The translations under genes and the position numbers were made by a program. Below are positions 11,122 through 23,138 of a stretch of DNA of 64,000 nucleotides, piece after piece. Source of the DNA: Quercus robur (Eukaryota; Streptophyta; Magnoliopsida; Fagales; Fagaceae); the NCBI RefSeq assembly GCF_932294415.1, contig NC_065535.1, positions 87,250,862-87,314,861 on the forward strand, read 5' to 3'. Numbering within the stretch: position 1 is the first letter of the stretch; each line of letters begins with the position of its first letter. The notes beneath the pieces were generated by a model. It searched no databases and was not told where the DNA came from. It worked only from the letters and a program-made list of their open reading frames with translations.

Positions 11122-14100
11122 ATTAGAGGATTTTTGAAGGTTTTGCAAAATCATCCAAAAAGTCTTCTGAGTTCTGACGTTTTGCCTCGGCCTACAACGT
11201 TTAACTGTACCCGAAAGAATGATGTTAATCGCTTGTGTTTCTCTATTTATTTCCTAATGAAACGCACATTGTACCATTTGTTTTTTTGCATTAAGATCAG
11301 AATAAACTGCAACTACAAGAGAGGTGAAGCATCACAGATTCTTGTCTTTGGCAGAACCCCATATTTTTTTTGGGCAAATCCATCCCATCCAGCTACAAAT
11401 ATCTTTTTGTTCATCATCTGACCTGATTAAATTTCATATATATTATTGTGAAAAAAACAAGAGAGCATTCTTCTTGTGACATCTCTATGTTATTATTTTA
11501 TAACTCTATGGGAATGTATTATGAGAGGCTTTGTTCTCCTTACACTTCTGTTTCTGTTTAATAAACACGATCCTTTTCCGCCTAAAAAGTAGGGATAAAA
11601 CTGGGGATTATATGTTCATTAAGGGAGAAATCCTGCCCCTCATATAGCTTGGTGTAAAATTCATTAAAGCTTTAGTTTTTGTGTAGCTTTGCTCCGAATG
11701 GTAGGGGCGAAGAGTCAGTTACCGGTCCAAAAATGGAGAGAGTTGGTCTTGGGGATGATACATTTGCTGCTAACCCAATCCATTTCAATGTCTTAATTTG
11801 TACTGGATGATACTTTTTGATTCACATTTCAGGCATTGAAATCTGTTCAAGTAGCTATTTCCAGAAAATCTCACGCATTCAGTGATCAATTCGATTATAA
11901 ATAACATGGAAGCGTGTAGATTTTTTTTTATAATCACTCAAATTTTGACTCCCCATCATCTTTGAGAGAGCAACAAATCTAGGGCTCGTTTCTTCACGCG
12001 TTCAAACTAACGAAGAATGGAGTTTTAGAAAAGCTTTTTTCCATGCTTTCCAGCCTACCAACTCGGTTATCTTCTCATTTGTAGTCAATGAATGCGGACA
12101 CAACTTTTAGACTTTTAGTACAATAGCGTTCTTCTGACTAATAAACCCTGAAATGCAAACTTTTCAACATCTAGTTATTCCAAAGTTGCTCAACACTTGC
12201 TGAATATTGTTGCGTTAGAGAAGAATGATATTACAAAGCTAAGACTATTAAGAAGAAAAGAAGTGATGAATTGCACCCTTTCCATAATATACCACACTGA
12301 AAAGTGATGTGAACAAAGAGTGGAAGTTTCAAATCTCAAATTCTGAATGCAATTTTAGCAAACAACACAACCATAATTGATATCTTAGCCTCGAATTTCA
12401 TTTCAGCATTCTAGTTTTCTACCATGACACCAAAAACATATCCAAGGAGTTATTGATGGACAATATGCACCCCACTCCCCCTCCTGTGTATATATATATA
12501 TACATACCCCTCCCCCGTGTGTGTGTATATATATATAAATGAAAACAGGAAAAATAACCGCTTTCAAAAATTTTAAAAAGACAAACATTTCAAGCAAAAC
12601 AAAATATTAGAGAATGGGTTCAAACCCTAAGACAAGGCAACGTAAGCCTTTGCGCCACATGCACATTAGACTCATAGGCATGAGCGTCAAAAGACACTAA
12701 AATTGAGTCTCTGTTCTTTCAGCATTACATCCTTTCTGATTGTCCTAATCATCCTTACAATTCTTGATAACTTATTCACCTACACATATATACAATTGAT
12801 AGATCAGCCTGCACCTCCGCCAAGGAAAAAAGAGAGAAGAAAAATACAAAATATCATCATTGTTACAAATGCTTCATCAGGACCTAAGAAATCTTTAACT
12901 TCCAACTTGCGAAATGAAAGGCTCCTATGACATAGAATGACAAATTAATCTGTATCAACAGTAACATAAACCTATCTCATTATTTTGTCCTACTACATGC
13001 TCATTTTCCTCTAAGCATTTTGTGCAGATGCCTCTTCTTGGCTTACCCAAGATGATGATCCGAATTAAAAACCCTGCACTTTTGCCACTAATCAAACACA
13101 TTACTGGACCAGCAATGATTCACAAGTTGTATCTTCCTTAAAGAAGAAAAAGCCCAGGCATTAGGCAGCAACCTTCATCACAGTCCCTACTCAATCCATT
13201 GAAAGAAGAAAATAACTTTTTACAAAATTAAAAAAAATCACCATCAAACCATTTTTTTTTTTAAACCCAAATCTTTTGCATCAGCTTCTATGGAATCTTT
13301 TCCCTGTATCATGTCTTTTGTAGCAAAGAAATGGTCCAGAGAAACTTAAGATGATATCCATATTCCATTAATTTCAGGAACCACAGCCCTTAATGTATCT
13401 TGACTAAACTTCTGTGATATTATCCACAAAAAATAATTGACTACGCAGTGAGGAAGAAGTGGAATTATAGGCTCTTCTGATATAATTCAATCACAGGAGA
13501 GAACCAGCAGAAAGTAAAAACTTGCCTACATTAGAAATTGGTCCAAAGCATGGTACTAAGAGAGGGCATACAATCCTCCGAAGGCCAGAACAGAAGTACC
13601 TCAATAAGACTAGTTAAAGGCTACAATATGGAATCTTCAAGATCCAAGAGACTTGCCTGACTTTCTACCACCATCAGGCACAACAGTGAGAAAGGGCAGC
13701 CAAACTCATCTAATCAACATACATATACAATAAACTGATAGAATGCAGCTAATTTAAAAATCAATTCAGTAATATAATATGGCTTCAATAGACCTTCTAA
13801 TTGAAGATGAAATATTATCATAAACGTAAAAGATGTGTAAAATATTACTATTATAATCTTTCAAGATAATAACATAATTTTTTCCCCTAATATATTTGCA
13901 TGCCCATGGCTTATGCTGGGTATGTAAATATAGATATTTTGATGTGAACTATACCCCTTACTTTGTCAACTAAGCCAATCGGAATTAAATTCAAACCAGA
14001 GATCCTACCAATCAAACCTCATAAGGAGTAATCTGCTAATGCAAAAGTTATTGAACAATATTATGAAACAATTAATCAAAACTATCACTGTACATCAAAT

Positions 14101-14264
14101 AAGTCTGATTGATCAGCAAACCAATAAGACATGAATACAAGGATATAACAAACTTAAGAAATCCACGTTTTCTACAAATGACGAAGTTCAGATTACAATA
14201 GAACATTAAAAAAAAACCCAAAGTTACCACAAAAGGAAGACACCATCATACTCCATACAACTAA
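11122..14264. other. Intergenic, no gene recognised
   Basis: No open frame with a recognisable domain on either strand. A compound TA/GT microsatellite lies at 12487-12538. The right end probably contains the 3'UTR of RTF2, which is transcribed leftward. Confidence 0.4.
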
Positions 14265-15395
14265 TCAGTTCCTACCAAGCGGCAGTGATCTACAAGAATA
14301 TGTTTCCTTAAAATTGGACTTCCTTGACGATGTAAATATCGAAGCATACACTTCCTTCGTAGCATTAGCCGGTGCCAAATCCACTGCCTTAAACCGCTTC
14401 ACTGTGCCATTACCAACTCCCTTAACACCAACCTCACCATTCACAACCTTCCCATTTCCCTCCACTTTACCCGAAACCTTCTCCACAGCCTTCACATCAA
14501 TCCCATGCTTCTTACCACTCAACCGCGGCGCCTCCAATCCAATACCCTCTTCTCCATTAACACCCATCTCCCCATTCTTCACCTTCTTTGTCTTTTTCTC
14601 CCTCGTCTTCGCCTTCTCCTCCTCCATCCTCTCCCTCAACACCGCCACCTCCTCTTCACTCCCATTGATCACAAGCTTATCTGATTCCTTAAACTCCTTA
14701 TGGCACACAAGGCACGCCGAGGACTTAACCTCCTTCAAAGCCTTGGCGCTCAAAACATGCCCACAATTCCTCGAAGCGAAAAACTTATACTTCCCATTAA
14801 ACGCAAGACCCGTAATGGGGCATTCAAACCGCGTCCCATCATGCACATTCTCATCCAATTCCGCCCCGGGAATCATCGACAACTTAACCGTAATCATATC
14901 CTTCAACCCTTTAATATGCCCAAATGCCTTGGGCAACTTCTTCCCCAACAAAGCCTCAACCAAAGCTTCCTTGTTGAACACATTACCGAGCTTATCGATA
15001 ACACAAGGCTCCCTCAAGGGCTCATTGGAGAGAGCACAATTGGACCACTTGGAGAGCCTCTGCTCATTCGGATCAGCCTTATCAGGTTTCTTCTCGTCGT
15101 ACATGTGGAGATAGCAGTCGCGGGACTCGGCCCCAGTTGCACCGCCATCGCCGCCTCCGCCGGGGAGTCTGGGGTGTAAAATAAGGGTGGAGAGAGGGGC
15201 AATTTGGGGAACTTGGAGAGGGGTTGAGTCAGGGAGGGTTTTGCCATTGAGGGTGAAGTAGAAGGAAGAGAGGGATTGGGTTGAGAGGAGAGAGAGCTTG
15301 AGGTGGTGTAGGGTTTGATTTGGGGTTGGGGTTAGGGTTAGGGTTTTTGTGGGGATTTGGGGATCAAGGGATTGGACGAAGATTTGGAGAGTCAT
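14265..15395 (-). CDS. RTF2: RTF2 domain protein (replication termination factor 2 homologue)
   Basis: A 376-aa single-exon protein. Residues 1-78 (MTLQIFVQSLDPQIPTKTLT...LILHPRLPGG) form a ubiquitin-like N-terminal module ending in a Gly-Gly-rich stretch, a feature I associate with plant RTF2. From about residue 90 comes the Rtf2 domain, with WSNCALSNEPLREPCV, GNVFNKEALVEALL and a RING-like FECPITGLAFNGKYKF...CGHVLSAKALKE...CLVCHKEF, the modified C2HC2 finger. The tail is basic and Lys/Glu-rich (REKKTKKVKNGE). Yeast RTF2 stabilises paused replication forks; plant RTF2 is linked to pre-mRNA splicing in the nucleus. The start is the first Met. Upstream, a T-rich leader on the coding strand is free of in-frame extension. 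No defect is visible. Confidence 0.95.
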   Translation of the reverse strand: MTLQIFVQSLDPQIPTKTLTLTPTPNQTLHHLKLSLLSTQSLSSFYFTLNGKTLPDSTPLQVPQIAPLSTLILHPRLPGGGGDGGATGAESRDCYLHMYDEKKPDKADPNEQRLSKWSNCALSNEPLREPCVIDKLGNVFNKEALVEALLGKKLPKAFGHIKGLKDMITVKLSMIPGAELDENVHDGTRFECPITGLAFNGKYKFFASRNCGHVLSAKALKEVKSSACLVCHKEFKESDKLVINGSEEEVAVLRERMEEEKAKTREKKTKKVKNGEMGVNGEEGIGLEAPRLSGKKHGIDVKAVEKVSGKVEGNGKVVNGEVGVKGVGNGTVKRFKAVDLAPANATKEVYASIFTSSRKSNFKETYSCRSLPLGRN

Positions 15396-16322
15396 TGTAT
15401 AGATGGGAGATTAGGGTTTGAAGATTTGGAGGGGAACTGGATTTGTTAGGGTTTGGGAATTTGGGAGAATTGATTTGTGATCGCAGGGTCGGTGACGAAC
15501 TGGGTGTTAAAACCCACCAACGTCAACTATGGTTTTTCTCTCAATTTTCTAGCTATCTCTCCAAGTCCAACATTATCACCGCTACCTGAAAATCAAAGGC
15601 ATCAAGATCAGAACTTGAGTAAAAGTGAATTCTGAATGCTAAGAGAAAACCCAAGATTTTTTTTTCAATCTCAATATGCAACTGAACTTGAGAAAAGCAA
15701 AGCGTGGAGGAATAAAAACCAATTGAAGTATTTGACGTTGAATAGATTTAGCCATTCGGTGATAACGTGTTGGGTCTTCAATAGCCCAAATCAACAAGCA
15801 ATATCCAGTAAATTATGCGGTCAAACAATTACTCAAAACAATAGGAAGAAAAAAAAAATGATAAAACAAAATTAAAAAAATTTAAAACAAGAATGGAGAT
15901 AGAAGAGATGATGGTTTTACAAGCAGAATGAAAATGGCTTTACATATAAACAGAGGACAATAAATAATCTGCACACCCACCTTGCACAATAGAGCTTCCT
16001 TGGCTTTTACCTCTTTTTTTTTTTTTTTTTCCAGAAAGTAATGATCTTGGCGCCTTTGATTCTCAGCCGAGTGTGACGATGTTAGAGAGATAGGGGCAAA
16101 AGCTTTAGAGGGAAATAGAAAGAACAAGAGAAAGAAAGACCCAAAAAATTGAGAGAAAATTATAGTTGACGTGGGTGGTTTTTAACTTTCGGATGTGTTA
16201 TTTGCCACGTGTCACTCACTAGATAAAAAAAGGGAGGGGAGCCGGACTCGTATATAATAGCTTCGGCTGCGCGGCTTGTAGAAGAGAGAAGAAGGGTATT
16301 TTAGTAAAAACGGAATTTAGCT

Positions 16323-16368
16323 AGGGTTTTAGGGTTTGATGTACGTAGTTCATCGTTGACATATAAAA
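16323..16368 (+). promoter_or_regulatory. eS12 promoter: telo-box and TATA box
   Basis: AGGGTTTTAGGGTTT at 16323-16337 is a double telo-box (reverse AAACCCTAAAACCCT), an element typical of plant ribosomal protein promoters. TATAAAA at 16362-16368 follows and predicts transcription near 16390-16400, just before the 5'UTR exon that ends at the donor AAG|GTCAGT (16453|16454). Function is inferred from known plant ribosomal gene promoters. Confidence 0.7.
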
Positions 16369-17399
16369 ACGCCTCCCAGTCAACAAATCTCTTCTCCGCG
16401 AGCAGATTATCAGTGCAAGCAGCTCCTAGATCTACACCGCCACAATCTTCAAGGTCAGTCATGTCCCCTTTCTAAAATTATGGGTTCAGTTTTTGAATTT
16501 GAATATTCTGCTTGGTTACCGAGATTCATTGTAGGAAACCATAAGAAACGATTTTTTTTTTTTTTTTTTTTTGAAACCCTTTAGCTTATTATCATCTGGG
16601 TCCTTAGTACAACTTTCCTTAGCCAATTACTTCTCTTTTAGGTTATGTGAATCATTAGTTTTCCCCAGAAACCAAAATACTATGTGCCCATCAGATTATT
16701 TTTTCAGATGATATATATAATATTGTTTTATGCTAAATTTTAATTAACCAGACAGACTATTTTCTAAATCTAGGAATGATAATTGAAAATGTTGGGCTTT
16801 GCTTTGTTTGTTGCCTTGAATTTTTAATACTCTGGATATGATTGTTCAGGTGGACTAAGAGCAGCACAGAAGATTTGAGCTAAAAATGAAATGCTTTTAG
16901 TTGTTTTCTGAGAAAAAAAAAATGTCGATTTCTTATTTCAAAATTGATAAACAGTACTTCAGAATTACAGTCACTATCATGAATTTAAACAAGGGTGTGG
17001 AAATGTTTAGCGGGTGTGCGTAATATTATGAAATTGTAGTCAAGGTTTTTGATGTGATTTTTCTTGTTTTTTTAGAAGTTGATTCAATGCAATTGATTAG
17101 ATCTATCTCCATCAAGTTTGAGGTTGTTGATTGATGATACTCTTATTAGTTATTTGGATTTTTTCTCCAAATATTAGATATCCACTGTTCTGATGTGTTT
17201 TTAAGAACCCGTGAAATAAAGTCGCATGTGTCCATTAATATGATGACTGAGGAAAATTTGAGTTGGACTTGAATGTTAAACTAACGATCACCTTTTGAAT
17301 TAAATTTCCTCTTTCTTTTAATCTTTTACAATCTTGTTGACATTTTTGTTTCTCTTTTGGAACCAGGAAAGTGACTTGTAATCTGATCATCAACCAGAA

Positions 17400-19918
17400 A
17401 TGTCAGGGTACGTATATATGTCGTTCCACTTGTTTTCTGTCTTCTTAATTCTTGCAAACAAAAGAAAATAAAGGGGTGGGGGGCCAATAAGCTTACTTGG
17501 GCCTGCTCTTGTCATTTTTTTACTGCAATTTAAGTACCATACAATTTGTTGAGCCAGAGATCCCAATTTGGCTATAGTGGTTTCTCCTATTTCATTCATG
17601 GCTAGTTGGATTGCTGGTTGATTTTGGCCCCTCTTATTATGTTTGGAAATGAGGAGATATGATATTGCTAAAATACTGGGAACGTGTAGTAGTGTCTTTT
17701 GTGTTCTGTTCTAGCATAATACTTTAAAAAAATGCCATTATTTTGGTGCTGCATTAGCATTTGTGCTTAATGTAAACTAATTCTGATAGTGGTGAACGCT
17801 GAAAATATGTTTAAGTGGGTTATAGCTATTTTTAGCAAGCATTGCGGGCTGTGTTTTTGGCCATATGGATTAGTGCTTTTCATGTGGTAGATTAGGTTAA
17901 GTCCTAGTTTGCTAGAAGAGTTTGTTGTAGCTAGAGTCAATGAAAGCTCAACTTCTCTGACTCATGAGTGATAAATATGGATGTCGTACTTCTGCACACT
18001 ACTTATGTTTCTTTCAATCTTGATTTTAGACGAAATATATTTTTTTCTGATTGATAAGATACATGCATGTTTAATGGGTTTTGAATCTATGACCTCACCC
18101 TCCACCCGTTCTTGTGAGTGAGAGGAGGAACTGTCTTTTGAACCAGAGCTTATTGGCATTTAACATATAGTTTTATTGATATTGAGAAAACTTCTGAAGC
18201 TGTAATAAAATGTTTACATTCCTTGACCACAATGTTTGTATTTAATGTATGATTTGAGCAAAAACTCGAGACTTTGGATTGAAGTCCTTGGTCCCTTAAG
18301 GACCATGTTACATAATTGCTCCTTTTATTCTGTAATATGTGTTTTTTTACCAGTTTGTTCTTGGTTATGTCCTTCAGTGATCAATGCTTAATTCTAAACG
18401 TGAACCTCCTCTCTTTGTGTTGGACATCTTTATCACCTTTTTCCTTTTATGGATAATACAGAGAAGAAGCACCTGTTGCACCTGTTGCAATTGAGACCAC
18501 TGAAGCACCTCTGGGTGAAGCCATGGACATCATGACTGCCTTGCAGCTTGTGCTGAGGAAGTCACTTGCTCATGGTGGGCTTGCACGAGGACTCCATGAA
18601 GGTGCCAAGGTGATTGAAAAGCATGCTGCACAACTCTGTGTGATAGCTGAGGACTGCAACCAGCCAGATTATGTTAAATTGGTCAAGGGCCTTTGTGCTG
18701 ATCATGATGTTAAATTAATGACAGTGCCTAGTGCTAAAACACTTGGCGAGTGGGCTGGTGTAAGTGAAATTTACTTGTTTAACTAGTTAGTTAATTTCAG
18801 TTACTTAGAATGATTTCACTTGCAATTATGTGGTGAATTTATCTCTCTTTCTCTCTTAATTGTTGTATTCTGTTGTTATATGTGAGATTTTGGAAAATAA
18901 ATGAGTGCTTTAGACACCTAAATAAATAGACAATGGTTTTTATTTGAATACTTTTTTTTCATCTAATTTGTCTAGCATTTCATGGCTGTATCTTTAGTAT
19001 TCATGCGTTTTTTTTGTGTGCAAATAATCTGAACATAATTTATAAGTGAATTGGTCTGCCATTTGCCATGTACTTACTCATGGTCGATTCTATTAATTTA
19101 ATGGAAGCCTGCCTTGTGTTCTTTTGGTATTCATATTTTTTTTGGCTAATATGTCCATTGAAAACTGATATCATCTTTTAGCTTAATTGTTCTGTTTCAT
19201 CTATGGATGCAGTTGTGTAAAATTGATTCTGAAGGAAAAGCTAGAAAGGTTGTGGGTTGCTCCTGTGTTGTAGTGAAGGTAAAGACACATCCATGGAATA
19301 ATATTATCTCTTGATTGGTTCTCTTCTGTTTTTATTTTTATTTTTTTGGGAGTGGGTGGGGGGTGGGAATAAGGGGTTTCCATAAATAAACTAGGGTAAA
19401 TTATACCAACCACCCTTAAGGTTTCATAAAGTGACACCCCACCACCCCCAACATTTCATGAAATGATACTCCCGCTCTCGAGGTTTGTCTAAATGCAACA
19501 GTTAAGTTTTCACTAACAAAACAAACCATTTTTAAAGAATTTTCCTATTAAATTATACATACTTAAGGGGGGAGTGTCATGTATCCACAAACCTTAAGGG
19601 AGGGGAGTCTCATGTATCCACAAACCGTAAGAATCTTTTTTAATAATGGAATGTTTGACTTAACTCTTGCATTTATACAAACCTAAAGAAGAAGGGGGGG
19701 GGGGGGGGGTGCCATTCCGATAAACCTCAAGGAATGGTGGTGTAATTTATTTATTTTTTCAATAAACTAAATAACTTCTCTTTGACTACTTCACTCTTCT
19801 ATGCAATAATTCTTTCTTTATTCTTTTGACCTAACCTATTTATTCGACTGTTTTACAGGACTATGGAGAGGAGTCGGTGGGTTACAATATTGTTCAGGAA
19901 TATGTGAAGTCCCATTAA
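17400..19918 (+). CDS. RPS12: 40S ribosomal protein S12 (eS12)
   Basis: Coding exons are 17400-17407, 18462-18759, 19213-19278 and 19859-19918, giving 143 aa, the usual plant length. A noncoding exon ends at 16453, and the exon with the ATG begins at 17367. The protein starts [11 protein letters not shown] and carries the L7Ae-like fold with [58 protein letters not shown] and the end [13 protein letters not shown]. It is a component of the small ribosomal subunit. All junctions are GT-AG and frame is preserved throughout. The first coding exon has only 8 coding bases. Introns hold a SINE-like copy (about 18045-18162) and a MITE (19394-19760), neither of which touches a splice site. Confidence 0.96.
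18045..18162 (-). mobile_element. SINE-like fragment in eS12 intron
   Basis: The minus-strand reading is TGCCAATAAGCTCTGGTTCAAAAGACAG..., followed by GGGTGGAGGGTGAGGTCATAGATTCAAAACCC. This has the layout of a tRNA-derived SINE head with a TTCAAA B-box-like site, and I recall similar sequences as common SINEs in Fagales. No TSD was identified. Confidence 0.45.
19394..19760. mobile_element. Mutator-type MITE in eS12 intron
   Basis: The segment is flanked by a perfect 9-bp direct repeat AATAAACTA (19385-19393 and 19761-19769). Its ends are imperfect inverted repeats: GGGTAAATTATACCAACC at the left, and on the reverse of the right end ATAAATTACACCACCATT. The next bases also match in reverse (AAGGTTTCATAAAGTGACACCC against GAGGTTTATCGGAATGGCACCC). 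A 9-bp TSD points to the Mutator superfamily. It contains a poly-G run near 19695-19710. No coding capacity. Confidence 0.8.
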
Positions 19919-20124
19919 GTTAAGCAAAATATTGGAGAGTGAGGCCCATTTTGCATTGAGAGATTGTTCCTTAGGTAGCACTGAGCTTTTCTTTATTAAT
20001 GGATTTTGATACTTGATAAACCTCAATGACAAGGTATATCATTTTTCTTTTGAGTAATGCAGTTTGTATGTCAAATTCATGTCACAAGTAATTTATTATC
20101 TTTTCCAATTATTAGTATTGTGTT

Positions 20125-21060
20125 CATAACATGGGTAGCCCGTTTAATCATCAATTTTACTTGTCTGAGATGCCTTAAATGGATTCCACATTTGACTTGC
20201 TTTGTTCTGTGGTTGACATTTTACATTATAGTGAGGTGGGTTTTCTCCAAAAGTTTTAGCATTGAGTGGGTCCAAAGAAATTAGGGAGTTTAGTAATATT
20301 TTGTAGAAAAGGACCCGGTAAAAGATGTATTTTGGCTGTTGAGGCTATAAAAGCTACATTTAATCCAAGAACATGCAATTAAAATCATCAGTAGAAATTT
20401 TCAACCATTCCTAGGGCTAGGGATCCCTTGTTCCCTTTCTGTCCTTGCGGATATAAACCACATACTGCCACTTATATGTTTACTTGTATTTATATCGAAC
20501 AATAGCAAAATGTTATTGTAAAAATTATGTACACAGACCGCATTACATATAAAAGAAAAGGGTAAAATATCATTTTCGTCCCTAAACTTTCATAAAAGTT
20601 TGTTTTTCGTGCATAACATGGGTAACCCATTTAATCATCGATTTTACTTGTCTGAGATGCCTTAAATGGATTCCACATTTAACTTGCTTTGTTCTGTGGT
20701 TGACATTTTACATTATAGTGAGGTTGGTTTTCTCCAAAAGTTTTAGCATTGAGTGGGTCCAAAGAAATTAGGGAGTTTAATAATATTTTGTAGAAAAGGA
20801 CTTGGTAAAAGATGTATTTTGGCTGTTGATACTATAAAAGCCACATTTAATCCAACAACATGCAATTAAAGATCATCAGTAGAAATTTTCAACTATTCCT
20901 AGGGATTCCTTCCTTGTTCCCTTTTTGTCCCTGCGGATTTAAACCACATACTGCCACTCATATGTTTACTTGTATTTATATCGAACAATAGCAAAATGCG
21001 TGTATCTATTGTAAAAATTATGTACACAGACAACACAGAGCGTAACATATAAAAGAAAAT
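20125..21060. repeat. Tandem duplication of eS12 3' flank, 487-bp period
   Basis: CATAACATGGGTAGCCCGTTT at 20125 recurs as CATAACATGGGTAACCCATTT at 20612, and similarity continues to the TGTACACAGAC and ACATATAAAAGAAAA motifs at each copy's end. The first copy ends with GGGTAAAATATCATTTTCG, which the second lacks. Only noncoding sequence is involved. Confidence 0.85.
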
Positions 21061-21082
21061 GTTAACTTATGCCAATCTGGTT

Positions 21083-21850
21083 TTAGGAATCCAACACTTT
21101 TACCCCCAAACATTTGGGGCGAATCCCAAAAGCCCAGTGGATTGCAAGAGCCTCAGCTGCAGCTGCACCAGCATTGGAGGTGTTGATATGTTGATATGAG
21201 GCTTTCAATTTATTTGCTTCGTAATCCCAAGCAGGCGTATAACCAAAGATGCAGATTTTTCTCCCAGAGACTTGAAATTCTTTCTTCCTCGACTTTCTAC
21301 TACAGGTCTTCAAATGTTCTTCAAACAAATCAACAGTATTTAGAGATATCCTTGTGCGAAGGAACTACTTGATTCCTTAAGACTCCTAAAAAAATCACAC
21401 CCGATTGCTGCAAACATGGTAAGCTGATCCTGGGGGATTCGGAAAGACAACCAAAGTTTTAACTAGATGTAAAGGAGAGCACTTGAATGGCATCTATCTT
21501 ATTATCCCCAAGGCAAATATGCATCATTGTAATAAATGCCCATTCGATTCTTCCTCAACTCCACACAAGGGACATTCCTAGTGTTCCATATTCAAGATGT
21601 TGGAATCAAATCAATTCTAATACGCCAAAGCATCATTTTGTCTCTCTCATGCATGTGCGTTCTCAACAATTCAGTCCACATTGATTTAGCAGCTTGATTA
21701 GAACTGGAGGCTTTGCTCCGACCAATAGGGCAACTTGACTCGACCGAGAAGCTTCCATTACGATTTGATGTACAACAACATTTATCTGGCCTTGGGAATA
21801 AGAGCAGCAAAATTTTCTTATTAGCTACTACCAAATTCACATAAACACAA
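21083..21850 (-). mobile_element. LINE ORF2 remnant (zf-RVT and RNase H parts)
   Basis: On the minus strand 21592-21840 encodes NGSFSVESSCPIGRSKASSS...AKSMWTELLRTHMHERDKMMLWRIRIDLIPT, matching the zf-RVT region of plant LINE ORF2 (normally ...W...K...WR...LPT). Next, 21083-21328 encodes GRKICIFGYTPAWDY...ASYQHINTSNAGAAAAEALAIHWAF, the RNase H-like domain with the conserved AEALAI..A helix. The two parts are in different frames, so this is a decayed copy of a different LINE from that at 3970. Confidence 0.7.
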
Positions 21851-23138
21851 GGCTAGTCATAGCTAACAGTGAATGAAGGATTTGTTTAGTAAAGCTTAAG
21901 TAAAGCACCTCCCTGCTTAACAGTGATCTCCCTACTTCAGCCAATTCATTGGAAGTTAGCCTGGCAGACAATTCCATATACATGCTGTGTTTACCCCGTC
22001 TATCAAGTTAAGCACCTTCCTGCTCAAGTAAAGCTCAAGTTCGATTTGACTCTATCAATTCTCCCCACTGAAGACTAGGAGGCTAGATTGTAGACAAATG
22101 AGAGATGAAATGCAGTTTTAATGATGCCGTGGTTTCTAAGATTTTTTCTATTTTTATTTTTTTATGATGGGAAAGGGGGTTTTTGGAGGAAGTGAATGAG
22201 TTGTTTTTTGTTTTTCGTTCGTGGTTTGGGTTTGGGATCTTTGGGTGGTGTCTTGAATGGTATTGTGATATAATTTCAGCAAAGTAATAGTAGGTGTCAA
22301 AGGCAAGGGAGCCAATTTTATACTAGATGCTATTTTGTTATCGACTAATATCGGTGCAATTACGGGATTACCGCTATTTATATACTTTTATATATATATA
22401 TATATATATATGTTTGTATTTATTTATTTATTTATTTACATGTTTATAAATATTTAATTTAAAATTCACATAGTTTATAGCCTCAAATATTAGCCTATGT
22501 AAAATAAGTCAATGTATTTTAGACTAAATAACATGTTATATATATATATATATATCATTATTTTTTTATTGTACATGTTGAAACATCAATATCAACCAAT
22601 ACACTCGACAAATCTTCAATATAACCCAATATTTTATCCAGTACATTTATGAGGAGTATCAATACTAGTTCAATGACTAGTATGGTATATACCATTAGTA
22701 TACTGGTATGTTATTGACTTCCTCGGTCAAAAAGTCTCTTCTTCTCAATTTTCCTATTTTAAAAATAAATAAATAAAAAATTCTAGGAGTTCTATGACCT
22801 CAGGGAAGGTCGTGAATTAAGCCTTTCATATGATTAGATCTTATTTCTAATCCTAGGAAGGCTCTAGAAAAATTCCATGAGAAAACAATAATGAGAATGT
22901 TCAAATCAACACTCTGCCATCTAGTCAGAGTGCAGATCAACAAGAGGGAAGACATGAGAGATCTCATTTGTTCTTAAATTGAATATCAATGCCACTTTCA
23001 ATCTGGTCAAGTATCTTGGATTTCCCATTATTAACTTCACATGTGGGTAGTCTTGCGAGTAGGTACAATTGTACAATTTCATAATAGAGAAAGTGCAACC
23101 TAAATTGGTTGGTGAAAGGCTAGTAGAGTCCTCTCCAT
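21851..23138. other. Intergenic, AT-rich, no gene recognised
   Basis: TA-repeat tracts lie at 22389-22411 and 22536-22555, with a TTTA repeat at 22418-22438. The sequence has no domain signal. Its last bases include the host target site of the MULE pair. Confidence 0.4.

Noticed and set aside
14314-15114. Plus-strand open frame of 266 codons
   Set aside because: Exact antisense shadow of the RTF2 coding region, whose minus-strand frame has clear domain motifs.
15321-15346. GGGTTAGGGTTAGGG text resembling telomeric repeats
   Set aside because: It lies within the RTF2 coding frame (antisense encodes TLTLTPTPNQT) and has too few units for an interstitial telomere.
16251-16260. TATATAATAG as the eS12 TATA box
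   Set aside because: It lies more than 100 bp upstream of the telo-box; the TATAAAA at 16362 is better placed relative to the leader exon.
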